From: Onchidella celtica
Lineage: Eukaryota; Mollusca; Gastropoda; Systellommatophora; Onchidiidae
NCBI GenBank assembly: GCA_963931925.1
Contig: OZ007574.1
Location: 32,561,961-32,625,960, forward strand
Direction of reading: 5' to 3'
Length of the DNA stretch: 64,000 bases
In this document: positions 1 through 13,000 of the stretch, one piece after another
Layout: the number at the start of each line of letters is the position of its first letter
How positions within the stretch are numbered: position 1 is the stretch's first letter
The notes under the pieces: model-generated
What the model saw: only the letters and a program-made list of their open reading frames with translations
Told to the model about the DNA's origin: nothing
The model's database searches: none
Made by a program: the position numbers and the translations under genes

Positions 1-587
1 CACCGTTGAAACACAGAAGAAATTCGGAAATGGAATTTCAGAAAATATCTTGTAAAAGAGGCAGGAAATTTAGAAAAGTTAATAGAACCGTGCACACACA
101 GTTTTAATGTCAACATGGGGCTGATTTTTCCCATTCGTAATCATATAGTTTTCGAAACCCAACATAAATTTTGAGTTTCCTCAAAAATAATGGAACAGGT
201 TTTCACATTCATTTGTCCTTTTGCGACCATTATTCCATATTTTAAACAGGTCACCTGGTACACAATGCTCTATTTTATTGAAGACATTCATTTTGTAAGG
301 TATTAGCAATATTACTCTAGACAAATAGTTATTGTTTTTGCTTTCATTTGACTATTGCAGATCAGTTTTGTATGTTCCAGAGTTTGGGAAGAGAAAGCTG
401 GGCCTAGTGTCTGGACAATTTTGTGTTTTTAAGCAGCTTAGATTAAGAGACAACACGAAATCACTACATAGATCTAGTCAACAAATTTAACTTTTGTGTA
501 TTAGTTTATTGTACAATAAACATTACAATAAATGCAAGAAAATATACCAATGGAAGTACTGAAAGACAAGAGTCTACTCATACTTAC

Positions 588-642
588 CAATTGAAGCCAA
601 CAGCCAGGCGAAAATATGCAACAATAATTGCTGTGAAATCAT
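588..642 (-). CDS. Signal-peptide exon 1 of a LamG-PAN paralogue (partial gene, continues left of window)
   Basis: Reading the minus strand from the ATG at 640-642, this 55-nt exon encodes MISQQLLLHIFAWLLASI plus one base, followed by a canonical gtaag donor at 583-587. The peptide is a signal sequence: short polar start, then a Leu/Trp-rich hydrophobic core. It has the same length, the same phase-1 donor and the same core (FxWLLAS) as exon 1 of the complete gene at 15,608-15,662. Flanking DNA on both sides is also homologous to that locus, so this is the first exon of a tandem paralogue whose other exons lie before position 1. Whether the paralogue is intact cannot be seen. Confidence 0.75.
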
Positions 643-1172
643 TGCAAACTTGGCACGAGTCTGTCCAGAATGACTAAACAAAGTAATTAAGAACATTTTT
701 TTTTTCATTTTGGAAAAACAAATAATATTGTCAGCCATATAGAGTTAACGCAATTTCCTTATGTTTGACTATACTATTAGCAATGCATTTGGTAATTACT
801 GTATTTTATCACCCATGTATCCACATTTTTAAATCTCCAGCTTATTCGTCTAACCACACCATCTTTTATCATACCTCGATCCATCTTTTTATTCAGCTCT
901 CATACAGCCACACACATATTATACGTCCATCTCACTACATGCCTTCTTTTTAACGTTCCACCCAGTAATTTTTTTCACCAACCCTTTGTCCATTACTGTC
1001 ATGATTTACAGGCGTCCTCTTTCTGTACTTATCAAAGTATTCATTTGATGCGTTGCTGATTTGTTTTCACAATTTATACGTCCGCTAGCCTAGATGTTCG
1101 TAGCTCCTTCTTTTATACATTCACACCAACACGCAACCGACTGTGACCTATTAATGCATTCACTGCTACGTA

Positions 1173-1416
1173 ACACTAAATTACACTACTGCATTACACT
1201 ACACTACACTATCCTACGCTGCACTACATCTCACTACACTATACTACACTACTCTACATTTCACTACACTACACTACACTACAATCCACTACACTACACT
1301 ACACTACACTACACTACACTACACTACACTACACTACACTACACTACACTACACTACACTACACTACACTACACTACACTACACTACACTACACTACAAT
1401 GCACCTCACTACACTA
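1173..1416. repeat. (ACTAC)n microsatellite, copy A
   Basis: About 240 bp of a 5-bp ACTAC unit, degenerate at the left and nearly perfect from 1,290 to 1,396. The orthologous array in the duplicated copy is at 17,426-17,603. It lies 0.5-0.8 kb upstream of the paralogue's first exon, so it is promoter-proximal. Confidence 0.95.
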
Positions 1417-2137
1417 GACACAGTTTATCTGCTCACTTGTTTGCTTATATTAAAAATTTATAAACATCTATCTACCTGTGTCTGCCAATCCAGTTTTTTA
1501 AATCATATTTTCAATTTTAATCTTTATGAGTCGAATATGAAAACGAGTAAGGTTAAACACCTTGTAATATTTATTTGATTATGCCTACCTGCTGTCACGA
1601 ACTGGAGAACAGTGGTACTGTTAATTCAAACGTGACTAATATGTTATAAACCTAAACATATCACCGAGACTTTTATATCCTACAATTAAATGTTTAGCTT
1701 CTCTGTTATTTTCACTTCAGTGTCCATAAAAGTTTGTCTTCCCATATTAACATCAAACAAAGTATTACTCACTCGCCTGATTTAGATTTGCAGTCCCTCG
1801 TTGCCTGAATGCCTATCAGTTGTCTGTATTTCCTAGAATATAACATCCAGTATCCCCGGAGCCATCTTTATAGATTTACAGATGATAGATTGAAAGATTT
1901 CCTGTCATTCTTTTTCTCACTGATATTTCCATGAGCATTATCATTTATTAACCGTGAAAAGAACAAAAGCTTAACTTCCTGTGACTATTTTGGCGTCTTC
2001 GATTCATTTTTCAATCTGCGTTTGTGACAGGTAAATGACAGGTAAATGTCGAATTGCGGCAAAACCTTCATTAATGGAAATTGCATTAATACATTGTGCC
2101 TTTCACAGATCCATGTTGGCGTCTCAATATCAATACT

Positions 2138-2438
2138 TCTTTCATCTGTGGCAACAAACAAAGCCTTTAGCATTTTTGAAACATTGATCTTTGTAAAATG
2201 TTTCTTTCATCTGTGGCGACATTTTAGTAGAAAACAAGGCCCTCAGCATTTTCAAATCATTGTAAAATGTAAAAAAATGTCTTTGTAAAATGTTTCTTTC
2301 ATCTATGGAGACATTTTCGTAGAAAACAAAACCTTTAGCATTTTCGAAACATTGGTTTTTATAAAATGTTTCTTTCATCTATGGCGACATTTGATAGAAA
2401 ATGAAACTATTAGCATTTTTGAATTACTAGTCTTTGTC
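2138..2438. repeat. Minisatellite, about four 64-88 bp units
   Basis: Four units share the phrases TTTCTTTCATCTGTGG, GTAGAAAACAAA, AGCATTTT and TTTGTAAAATG. The duplicated copy at 18,560-18,720 carries only two units, so the array changed copy number after the segmental duplication. Short open frames here are repeat translation, not genes. Confidence 0.85.
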
Positions 2439-2754
2439 ATTGCTGTAAACCAGAAATATTGCAAAATGTGATTTGGTCACAGGGTACTAATCTGAAATGA
2501 ACAATAAATAATGTGATCTTACTCCTCGTATGTAAATGTAATTTGTTCATTATGATTAGGATGGCTAAATCTTATTGTTGTCTTCCTGGACAAGATTAAC
2601 AATGACTGTAGAAAGTTCGTGGCTTTTATATTGACTAATTTAGCTCTTTCAGCCTGTCCTAGTACATTCATAGCTCGGGAACTGAACTTTGTCATTTTCA
2701 CCATAGAAGTCAAAACGTGACAAAAAGAAAAGGTCCTTTGGAGCAAAAAACTTG

Positions 2755-3736
2755 CCGTAAGAAATAATAAACAAACGATTCAATCAACTGCAAAGGAAAA
2801 GTAAAACCACATCAAGCTTTCCGTATTATTATATTTATCTCGTCAAATCCATACCCAGCCGGCATCCCTACGCCAATCCAACATAGATTTGTGTAGAATT
2901 TCCATAAGGTCGATAGGATTACTGCCTTGGCAGATTTCCTACATCAGACCGACAGCTGTGCGATATCAAAACCAAGCGGAGTTAAGTCGGAATGTTGTCA
3001 TTACTATGAACAAAGTTGAAGTTGGACTGACATAGGGTTTTAAACATTAATCAGAAGAAAACCAATCTCCAAGATTGTCAAGCTAAAAATAACCATTTTA
3101 TTAAATTATCTGTGTTTGGCAAACAGAATCTTTTATGTCCAAAAATTGAGAAAAAGCTTAAAATTTGTAACCTTAATAAAAATTCAAATAATTGCAATAA
3201 CCTGAAAACGTTCACATGAATAGTTCTTTTGAGTTATAAAATAAAGTCACACATCTAGTTAAGTGTCTTGGATAGCTACAGGCATTAAGAGTAGTCAAGA
3301 GGTCACGGAGATTTAGGTGCTTGCAATCATGTCCACCCTCTAGCTTCGTTAGGGTATTTTTTTTTTATTATTATTTTAAATGAACTTTATTTTCATGTTC
3401 ACACGAAACTTCGCCATACATTAGTTTAAGTGTGCACATGTCAGCAAAAAGATTACTCCATCACAATAATTATGCAGCCTTGACTCTGGGCTAGAAAAAA
3501 AGAAGGACAAGGATTCGACAAAAAAGTTTGAAAAATTAATGATGAGCACTTTTTTATACTATTAGTGTGGGGTGTATTTAATAGTCCCTTGCCTCCCCCC
3601 CCCCCCTTTCCCTCTTTGTCTGCGAAGGTGCAGTGCTAAGTGGCCACGTGAATTGCCACCATTTTTTAGTGGAAGAAAGACAGGCCGCTCAGCACACCTC
3701 TTGTCTATTGTATATCTCTGTGCTTTGGAATGATCG
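2755..3736. other. Intergenic / 3' region of the LamG-PAN gene with dispersed repeats
   Basis: No gene is visible. 2,860-2,990 resembles 53,700-53,880 (both have a Tyr-poor palindromic repeat with 'cctacatca..ccgac' phrases). 3,040-3,355 resembles 61,700-61,980. 3,625-3,725 resembles 58,645-58,733. Minus-strand AATAAA hexamers near 3,365 and 3,390 could serve as poly(A) signals for the gene ending at 3,737. A C9-10 homopolymer lies at about 3,596-3,606. Confidence 0.5.
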
Positions 3737-4014
3737 TCATTCTTGTCGTACGACGTAATAATTGAAATTCGAGTCGCTAACAAGTCCAGCCTTCGTTACT
3801 ACGTCATAACAAAGACAGTTATTTGCAGTGATGGTCCGACTAAAGGCGTACGATCGACATAGCCTGGTTTGTACGCATTTGGTGTTGCATTCCATGACAG
3901 AACGAGCCCTGAAGGTGTTGGTTGTACTGAGGAATCCATCGGGTCGCTTGCCGTCGGCGTATTTGATGAAATGGGCTGTGGTCAAACCGTATGGGACCTC
4001 ACAGGTCGCCAATG
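3737..4014 (-). CDS. Exon 10: PAN/apple domain and stop codon
   Basis: Phase-1 acceptor (cccacag|CA) at 4,015-4,016, then 92 codons to the stop at 3,737-3,739. The cysteine pattern fits a PAN/apple fold: an early Cys in LATCEVPYG, then ECNTKC, LCRSYAF and NNCLCYD. The protein ends NYYVVRQE with no anchor, and the whole domain sits on one exon. Confidence 0.85.
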
Positions 4015-7000
4015 CTGTGGGACAGAGTTACAGGAAGAACATGACAACAAAAACGTGGGAGTGATGAAAGCATTGATAATGATAATGATGACTGTGTTTT
4101 ATAGCGTATTAAAACTAATGTTAACGTTAACGAGCAAAATCCTGCTCGTTTAAGATGTATTATAATGTAATAGTTAGCCTGTATAGCACTCAAATCCACG
4201 TAGAATGATAAATGCTCTAAGTCGCTGAACTTATATTAAAAACAGATTAACATAACATCAATTTATCTTGCTCCCATTTTGCACACATAATAATTATATA
4301 CTCTCATCCTCAAATCTCTGAGACCAAAAGGGACAACACTCAGTTTCAGAGAAAATTTCCTAAACAATTCTGTTTTGATTTTATTTTTAAACGAAATAAT
4401 GTTCTCATTTTTCCCGCTGTCAGTGCGAATGTTTTTCCACAATTTAAGGCCCACCTTATCACTAAACGACACTCTGGTTGTGGGTGTCTCAAGAAGTTTC
4501 GCATAATTTTACTGATCTTCAAGTGTGTGATGGTTGAATATTATATAAAACACGAATACTCGTATGTGACGATGATAACACTGATGATAGTGATCATGGT
4601 GCTGATGAAGACGGTGATGATGATGATGGTTATGTTGATGGTGACGACGAAGATGAGGGAGAGGAGAATATTGTGACGAGGTTGAATAACATTGTCTCAC
4701 ATGTAATGACGCCCATGTCTAGACTAAGACATTGCTCATTTACTGAAGAATCCAGGGACAATTTGTCCATCCTACCGTGTGCAACAGTTAAACAGGCAGC
4801 GCTACCATGGTAACCCGCATCATATACCGTCGGCTCATGGGCGGCACCTACCAGGATAGTTCCGTTGGTATCTGTAACTGTGGAATGGAAGTGACAATAG
4901 CGGCAAAGTGGTATTGGTAGGCATGGTGAGTGTAGAAAGATACTGGTCAGCGTGGAATGCTACTGGTCAGTGTGGAATGTTGCCTACTAGCAAAGGTAAA
5001 ATGGTAGTGGTCAGAATAGATGGTGGTAAGTGTTGAATGGTACTGTTAATATGGAATGATAGTGAGAAGTATGGAATGGCACTGGTAAGTATGGAATGAT
5101 GCTGATACGTGTGGAATAGTAAAGTAATGGTAAATGTGGAGTCGTGCTAGTTAGTGCTGAATGATACTGGTAAGTGTGGAATGGTACTGGTAAGTATGGA
5201 ACGGTACTGGTAAGTATAGAATGGTACTGGTAAGTATGGAATGGTACTGGTAAGTATGGAATTGTACTAGTAAGTGTGGAATGGTATTGGTAAGAGTGGA
5301 ATGGTATTGGTAAGAGTGCAATGGTATTGATAAGTGTGGAATGGTAGTGGTATGTGTGGAATGGTAGTGGTACGTGTGGAATGGTATTGATCTGTGTAGA
5401 GAGGCATTGGAAAGTGTGAAATGGTAGTAATAAGTGAGAAATGGTACTGATTTATGTTGAATGGTATTGGTAAGTGTTCAATTGCACTGATAAGTGCGGG
5501 ATGGCGCTGATCGGTGCAGAAAGGTAATGATAAGTGTGGAATAGTAGTGGTAAGTATGGAATGATCTTGGCAAGTGCGGATTGATATTGATAAATGTTTA
5601 ATGGCCCTGGTAAGTGCTGAATGGTATTGGTAAGTTTAGAATGGTAGTGGTAAGTGTGGAATGGTAGTGGTAAGTGTGTAATGGTACTAATAAGAGTGGA
5701 ATGGTAATGGGTCAATATGGAATGGTAATGGCTCAAAATGAAATGGTACTGGTAAGCGTGAAATGGTAGTGGTAAATGTGGGATGGTAGTGGTAAGTAGG
5801 GCATGGTACTGGAAAGCATGGAATGGTACTGGCAAGCGTGGTGTGGTTGTGATAAGTGTTGAATATTAGTGGTATGTGTGGAATGGCACGGGTAAGTGTA
5901 GAATGGTACTGGTAAGTATGGAATGGCACGGGTAAGTATAGAATGGCAATGGAAAGTACGAAAATTTCATAATGGTACTCGTAAGTGTGTAATGGGATTG
6001 GTACAAAAGTACTGTACAGTGGGGAATGCTACTGGAAATGTTGAAATTGCAGTGAATGTCTATTTTTTTTGTGTGTTTTTCTTTTGACTTCATGAAAAAC
6101 TTCAGGCTATCTTTCTCCTTAGAGTGCATGTTGTCTGTCTGTATGCCCACATGCATACCTCGGGCTTGTCTGTCTTTTCTCTATAACCAAATATAAACTA
6201 CTCTTTTCTGTCTGACCAGATGTCTGCCTTACCCAAGCCATGCTGACAGGACACAGATACACTGGAAGTTGCAGTGTTAACGTGTAGATCCACCTCGTTC
6301 GTAGTCACTGCGTAAACAAACCCGATCAGGATCCAGCTGTTGGCAGGAATTACTTCTGGGTTAGTCACGGCTGCACAGAGTCCTGATTGAAAACATTGGA
6401 GAATGCGAAAGAGGAGGTGGGGGGGGGGGGTACAAAAATTAAAATAAAATAAATTGAACTGTTTTCACATTTCAGTAACGCTCGCATTTTAAAGAAGAAA
6501 TTTCTCCCTTTATATATCGTGGGGAATTTGCCAGTATTGATGTAGGCAACATTTTACAGATTTTGAGGTTGTTGTTTTTTTCTTGAAGATGGTTCTCTAA
6601 CTCCTTATTTCATTATGTATAAGTGTCATTCCAATGGGTTAAAAGCTTTTTGTGTGTCTTTGTGACGTAACGTTGTCCTCTGATTTTACACAACTCTTCA
6701 AAGTTTCGATCCTCATTTTCTCGAAAAAGACAAAAATGCAAATAGGACAATATGGGAAATATTCGACGATATAACATAATATGCATTTTTTTTCATACTG
6801 CTCCTTTAAAATTATTCCCATTTACTGTAACTTTGTTTGAGTTTTCAGCCTAGGAGTGGAGGTCGCTAGCCGAAATAACTAAATGCACACACACACACAC
6901 CACACACACGTACACAGATATGCACACACAATCATACATACACATACACACACGGTGCTAAGGAAAGTACATGTTTTGTAAGCTCGCGGGTCAGCAGGGC

Positions 7001-10000
7001 TATCCTCCTTGTATAAGAATATTAGGGGTCAGGTGATGTGTTTTGAATGAATATTTGAACACCGAACACAAAACAGTTAAACGCGACTAGGATCTGTCGG
7101 ATACCATAACCTACCGTCGACATCTTTCATTTCCAAAGTTGCATGGCCCGTATTCAATGTCAAGGTCAATCCCTGGACCCCGGACGTTTTCGCCGGAGAT
7201 GCCTGGTAGTCAAACACAACGCCCTCTACCGGGGGGTCCGGCCTGACCATGATAACCATGGTGATGTCTTCATTTACCGACTGGTCAGACATTTGGGCAG
7301 ACATATAAGAGAAGACAGATCCGTCCCAGTAGTAGACCTGTCTCCCAGTGGCAGGATACACGGTTTTGGATCGGCTGCACTGAGACAAAAAAAAAAAATT
7401 TATGATTATTAGATAGGTCTCTTTCAGGCCATTTAGCCTTAAGGGATCTATTCACAATAAACTGGATTGTTTTGTTGCCGTTGTTTTGCTACCAGCTTGT
7501 GGCCAATTTCCCAAAAAAGGCAATTGCGGTGATTTGATCTGTCTCCATTGTGTGCAAGACTCGGTGATTTTGGTGAAGCAAATTAAAGAATAAATAAATG
7601 AAGTGAATAAATAGATAAAATTAGTTCATTAATTAGCGCATAATTATTTGAATAAATGCTTGAATAAATCAAAAACAGATGAAAAAATAAATTGGATGAT
7701 TTTATTCTATGTTTAGAAAACGTAAGTTGAGAAAAACAAAATAAATTTTGCACCAATTACATGAATTTGAAAGTGTATAAATTAGGGTAGGTCATTCTGT
7801 ATTGTTTTGCCACTACTTATAGATCTAGAAGACAAAATATGTCATATGTGTCGGTACAACAAAGAAAATTGTGATCAATTAACAAAATGTAATTAGAGCT
7901 CAAACTTGAACCCCAACCCTACAACTTTCAACACATCAAAGAAAATCACCGAGCAAACAAAATCCGATACAGCCACATGTACCATGAACACAGCCTTTCT
8001 TTGATGTTACATTTACACCTACATTCAAAAATGAGTCTTACCAGCCATGAAAAGTTTGGAAATAAAGTGCCCGGTGGAAAATAGTACGAATGTAACATTA
8101 AAATAAGCATTTTACGTAAAATAATGTGGGCGGGTCTGGCGAAATCCGGATTAAGGTGAAATGTATATTCCTTTATTAACAATCATAATAAAGTATTTCT
8201 CAGACAATATCAAGCAAAATATTTCAACTGGATGCGGAAAAATGGCTAGTCCTTCATTTTATAAGCAAATCTCAATTTCAAAGAACAATTTTGTTTTGGG
8301 GGCTGGGGGGGGGGGGGGGGTCTCAGGACTTTGGTCTTTCACCCAAAGCCCGATTTCGTCAGATCCACCCATAAATGTGCATGTTCAACCTGTAGGTAGG
8401 AAGGTGCCTGAGGAGATTCATTTCTGACCACGTCATATCCTAAACTATCCACACTGAGAGGCCATAGATGAAGGAACGAATGCGACTCTTCTCCAACTAG
8501 GCAGTTTTCCTTGACAGCTTGGAAAAACAACAGGTCACATTTAAAAGTTAAATGAACCAATGCCGGATAGGGCGAATTGTACAGGCAAAACAACAAATTT
8601 TAGATGGATACCCACAAAGGGCATTTAAGGGCATCAACACATGGCGGGATGGCCCTACACACCTGTTGTTACAAATGTCTGAGTACTTGCTTCACGTGTT
8701 ACTTATATAAAATACATTCGTCACGATACAGGGTTACAGTCTGCTCAATGACGTCTGTGGAAAATTATGTATTCTGGCAAACATATACCCTTGTGAATTC
8801 AAAAACAAATCCTTTAGTTATGTCTGGGGATCAGCTAAGCAATAATTATTATACTGTCGTCTGTGCAAAGCACATGAACTCAGGGACTGTTGTTAGTAGA
8901 GCGACGCACCTTGAGAGAATTGAAATTTATAGTGACATCAGCAATGGAAGTGATTGCTCACCGGTTCGTGAATTGTAGGTAACTGTTTCACCGGTTTGCG
9001 AACTGTAGGCAAATGTTTCACAGATTTGCGAAGTACCGCTCTACGAATTGTAGGTCAGTGTTTAATCGGTCTACAAATTATACATGTAGTGTTATTATAT
9101 GTTTCACCAGTTTGCGAATGGTAGGTAAATGTTTCACCAGTTTGCGAATGGTGGGTGATTTCACTGGTTTACAACAGGTCAAATAATTATGCTATACCAG
9201 TTTGCATGATGTTGATGATTGGGTTATCAGGTTACGAAATACAAGTAATTCCTTCACCGGTTTTCGAAATGTAGGTAAATGCTTCCCCGGTTTACGACAC
9301 GTAGTAAATGTTATGCCAGCTTTCAAGTGATGCAGATCATTGCGTCACCGGCTTACGACATACAAGTAATTACTTTACGGTTTACGAGAAGTAGGCACAT
9401 GCTTGACCGGTTTAGGAGATGTAGGAAATTGCTTCGCCAGTTTGAGAAACCTAAGTGGATGAGCAGACAATATAGGAAAATGGGGCATCCATATCATCAC
9501 TGTGGAAAATACTGTTCTAGTGATCGCAAAAAGAGGACTGTAGCCTACACTTACACGGTGCAGTTGAAGGCCAGTTGGGTTCTTTGAACATCTCCAGGAT
9601 TTCTATGGGTTCCGTGCTGGCTTGGACTTTGCTAGAGAAGATGGCCAGGCAGCAGAATCGTCCTTCATAACGTGCCTCTAATGGGTCCGCTGGCTCGGAG
9701 ATATGCACGTATCCCTCTGAGTCGAATGGGCCGCTGTCACCAGTGGCTGTTGTTTTAGAAGGCACCAGTTATTGTCTTTATAATTATGGGGTGTGTAGCA
9801 GCTGATGTGTTAATATTCGCATACACCGAAAGTTCGTCGATAGTGGTCGACCGTTCCCCTACAAAACGTAATTGTTACGACTGCTTGCCAATAAAATTTT
9901 AAAATTTGTTTAAAAAACACGGGATCCGTCGAGAAAGGTGGAGAAGACAACTTTATTAACAAACTAACACAAGATGGTACAAGAAGACGCTGTCATTAGT

Positions 10001-13000
10001 TTGTTCACTCAGTTGGACCACCTGGTCACACAAACCTCGTTCTTAAATATGATACTTCCCCGACCCCCAAACCAGTAGGTGATGGCGGTAGTGGTGGTGA
10101 TGGCGGTGGTGGTGATAGTGTTGGTGGTGGTGGTGATGATGGGGGTGGTGGTGGTAGTGTTGCTGGTGGTGATGGTGATGGTAGGTACGGTAGAGCCACG
10201 CCGTTCTTTTATAGTAGATACTGATAATAATATGTACCTCCTACAACGGTCCTGTGATTTGTATTGACTTGCAATGTTATTGAACCAACGTCTTTTTCCC
10301 AGCTGACGGCTATCATTGTCCACGTTTGGAGTGGCACCATAGAACCACCTTTGCCTTGAATTACCACGTTCTCGGCTCCGTCTCGCAGCACTGCCAGCAG
10401 AGTACCTCGCACAAGTTTGATTGTCCAGTAGCTGATATTGGCTGGGGGAGAATTTCGTGACCTTAGTTTTTGTTTGTTCTGTCTCCATTATCTGAAACAC
10501 TGGAGATTTTTTAATATGTAGTAGAGGTAAAACTAGTGCACCTTTTGACATTTTGACAAGATTCTATCTCCACGTTTTGGGCTGAAATGAGTTGCACATT
10601 ACTCACAACTTCTACGGGACTTCTCCATTGTGTGACGAAGTGCCAGGCTGATTCGGTGTATAATTTGTAAGCATTACTAAAAAAGAGGAAAAGCCGTCTC
10701 TCTAAAGGCCATGAGCACATGAATCTTCAGTCATCAATGTCTCAAATATTGACGGAAAGGAGTTTGAACCTGTCACTCCAAGGGACGATTCGTTAAAAAA
10801 AGCGTTGTGGCACTTATCAAGCTGTTTCACAGTTTCGATTCATTCTAACTCCTTGTCATAATACTAACGCCGCAAACGTTTAACGTCCAATTTCTAAGCT
10901 GTGCAAAAAATGGAGCTGGAACAAGCAAGAACTAAGGCCACGTATTGTCAGTACCGTCACCATCAGTGTCGTTGATTAACTCACCTGCATCTTGTTTTTT
11001 GGAGACGTAATCAAATATAACTCCAGTGTCGTTCTCAGGGTATACGAAAAACACAATGCCCGCTTCACTAAGGAGACTTGTGTCCGTTGTCTTCATTCTG
11101 GCACCTGTGTTGTCTGTGCCGTCAAACATGAAGACATTGTAACCAAGTTCAGGGGGACCCACCTACAATGATGAGGTCATAGTCAAACCAATTAATTAAA
11201 CTCTATAAGAAGCAAGAGAATCAAAGAAAAAGGTGTATTTGAATTTTTGTCGGCAAGACCGGATAATGAGTGCGTGGCATTAATTTTACAAAGGTTGACG
11301 TTTGTTACATTCTTGTCCTACTCCGGGAAAAATCGGGTTGTTAGCTCATTGTAACTGTCAGTTTTCTGATTTGGTGGCAACTCATCAGTTTAATAGACCA
11401 TGACCAAGTATTTTGGTTCACGAGACTGCATCCACTGCACCCCTTAGGTATAAACATGACTAAGACTGTGCACTTTTGAGTTTGAGTTTGGCGAAAGCAC
11501 ATCCGCACGACTGTAACGGTCACATTGTGCTACGTAAAAAAGCAAGACGATAGGCAGAATATAGACAGAACGACAGGACAGAACGACACCGTACCAGAGG
11601 CGCCCACCAACTACCCTTCAGGACTGACTGCCCACTTGACCGGTATCACATGCACAGCAGTAATGGATAGTTGTAGGTGTAGTGAGTTCTGCGCTTTCAT
11701 CATCATCATTGCCTTTCTCACCCTGGATCAGGGTATAGGCCACCAACAAACACTTTCCATCCCTCTCTATCATGGGCCAGTCTCTTTACATTATTCCAAG
11801 TCTTTCCGCTTCGTTGCACATCATTTTCTCTGGCTCTTCTCCACGTTCCGCGCGGCCTTCCTCTTGATCTCTTGCCCTGGGGATTCCAATCCAATACCTT
11901 CTTCGTGATGCTGTTTCCTGGACTCCTGAGAGTGTGGCCGATCCATCTCCATCGCCTCCTACCAATTTCCTCTCTGACTGGGCTCTGTCTTGTTCTTTTC
12001 CATACAATTTCATTGCTGACCTTGTCTGTCCATCTGATCTTAAGTAGCTTCCTCAAACATCTGTTGATGAAAACTTGGATTCTCTTTATGCAGGCCTGGG
12101 ACGCATTCCAAGTCTCACATCCATACAACAGGACTGACTTCACGTTCGAGTTGAATATCCTCAGCTTTGTTTTTAGAGATATATCCTTGGTTCTCCAAAT
12201 CTTGCTTAAGGACGTGAAAGCTGCCTGTGCCTTTCCAATTCGTGCTTTGACTTCTGCCTCTGTTCCTCCCTTATTGTCAATGATACTACCAAGATAGCAG
12301 AAGGACTCTACATCTTCCAGTGGTTGATCTCCTACTCTGACTTGTGCGCTTGGGGGTGCAACAATTTTTAGGACCTTCGACTTCGCAGGATGTATCCTCA
12401 ATCCAATAGATTCTGAAATTTTGTTTAGAGCTGTAGTCTTTGCTTGCATCTGGTCGTGTGTGTGCGACAATAGTGCCAAGTCATCTGCAAAATCTAGATC
12501 GTCCAGCTGTGTACATGGGGTCCATTGTATGCCATTTCTTCCTCCACTGGTGGTTTCTTTCATAAGCCAATCAATCACCAGGACAAACAGAAATGGGGAC
12601 AGCAAACAACCCTGCCTAACACCAGTCTTGATATCAAAGCTGTCAGTAAGCTCGCCATCGTGTACGACTCTGCAACTTGTCCCCTCGTACATGCTCTTGA
12701 TAAGGTTCACCATCTTCTCTGGGATTCCATAATGTCTCAATATTCTCCACAGTGTTTCTCTATCGATGCTATCAAAGGCCTTCTCGTAGTCAAGGAAGTT
12801 CACTATCAGTTGGGAGTTCCACTCTAGCGACTGCTCTACTATGATTCTCAGCGTGGCGATCTGGTCGGTGGTTGATCGATTACTCCTGAAACCAGCTTGC
12901 TCCTCACGAAGTTTTGGGTCTGTTGCATTCTGTATTCGCTTGAGAATAATCCGGTTGAAAACCTTTCCTGGGATGGAGAGAAGTGTAATTCCTCTGTAGT

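Larger units (their letters stand above)
60..2740. repeat. Segmental duplication, copy A (matches about 14,690-18,885)
   Basis: Nearly the whole stretch aligns collinearly with 14.7-18.9 kb. It covers part of intron 1, the signal-peptide exon, the upstream region, an ACTAC array, and the stretch around 2,000-2,140 that matches 18,340-18,470. Copy B is longer because of later insertions: a MITE at 15,295, extra DNA and a LINE fragment at 16.0-16.8 kb, and a dispersed repeat plus TC array at 16.9-17.3 kb. The offset is about 15 kb, so the duplicated unit contained a complete LamG-PAN gene. Confidence 0.75.

Noticed and set aside
1094..1416. CACTA array as a CACTA (EnSpm) transposon end
   Set aside because: It is a simple 5-bp microsatellite present in both duplicated copies, without TIRs, sub-terminal repeats or transposase.
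4720..4775. Later exon 9 donor TCA|gtaaat
   Set aside because: It gives phase 0, incompatible with the only good acceptor of exon 10; the donor at 4,776 keeps the frame.
5452..6156. Open frames with PFHTYQYHS-type repeats
   Set aside because: Translation of the 20-bp intronic minisatellite; the register rotates because 20 is not a multiple of 3.
8333..8389. Extension of LamG-PAN exon 6 to the GG|gtgaaa donor (reads VDLTKSGFG)
   Set aside because: That segment is the right end of a MITE, and the resulting phase does not fit exon 7; CAG|gttgaa at 8,390 does.
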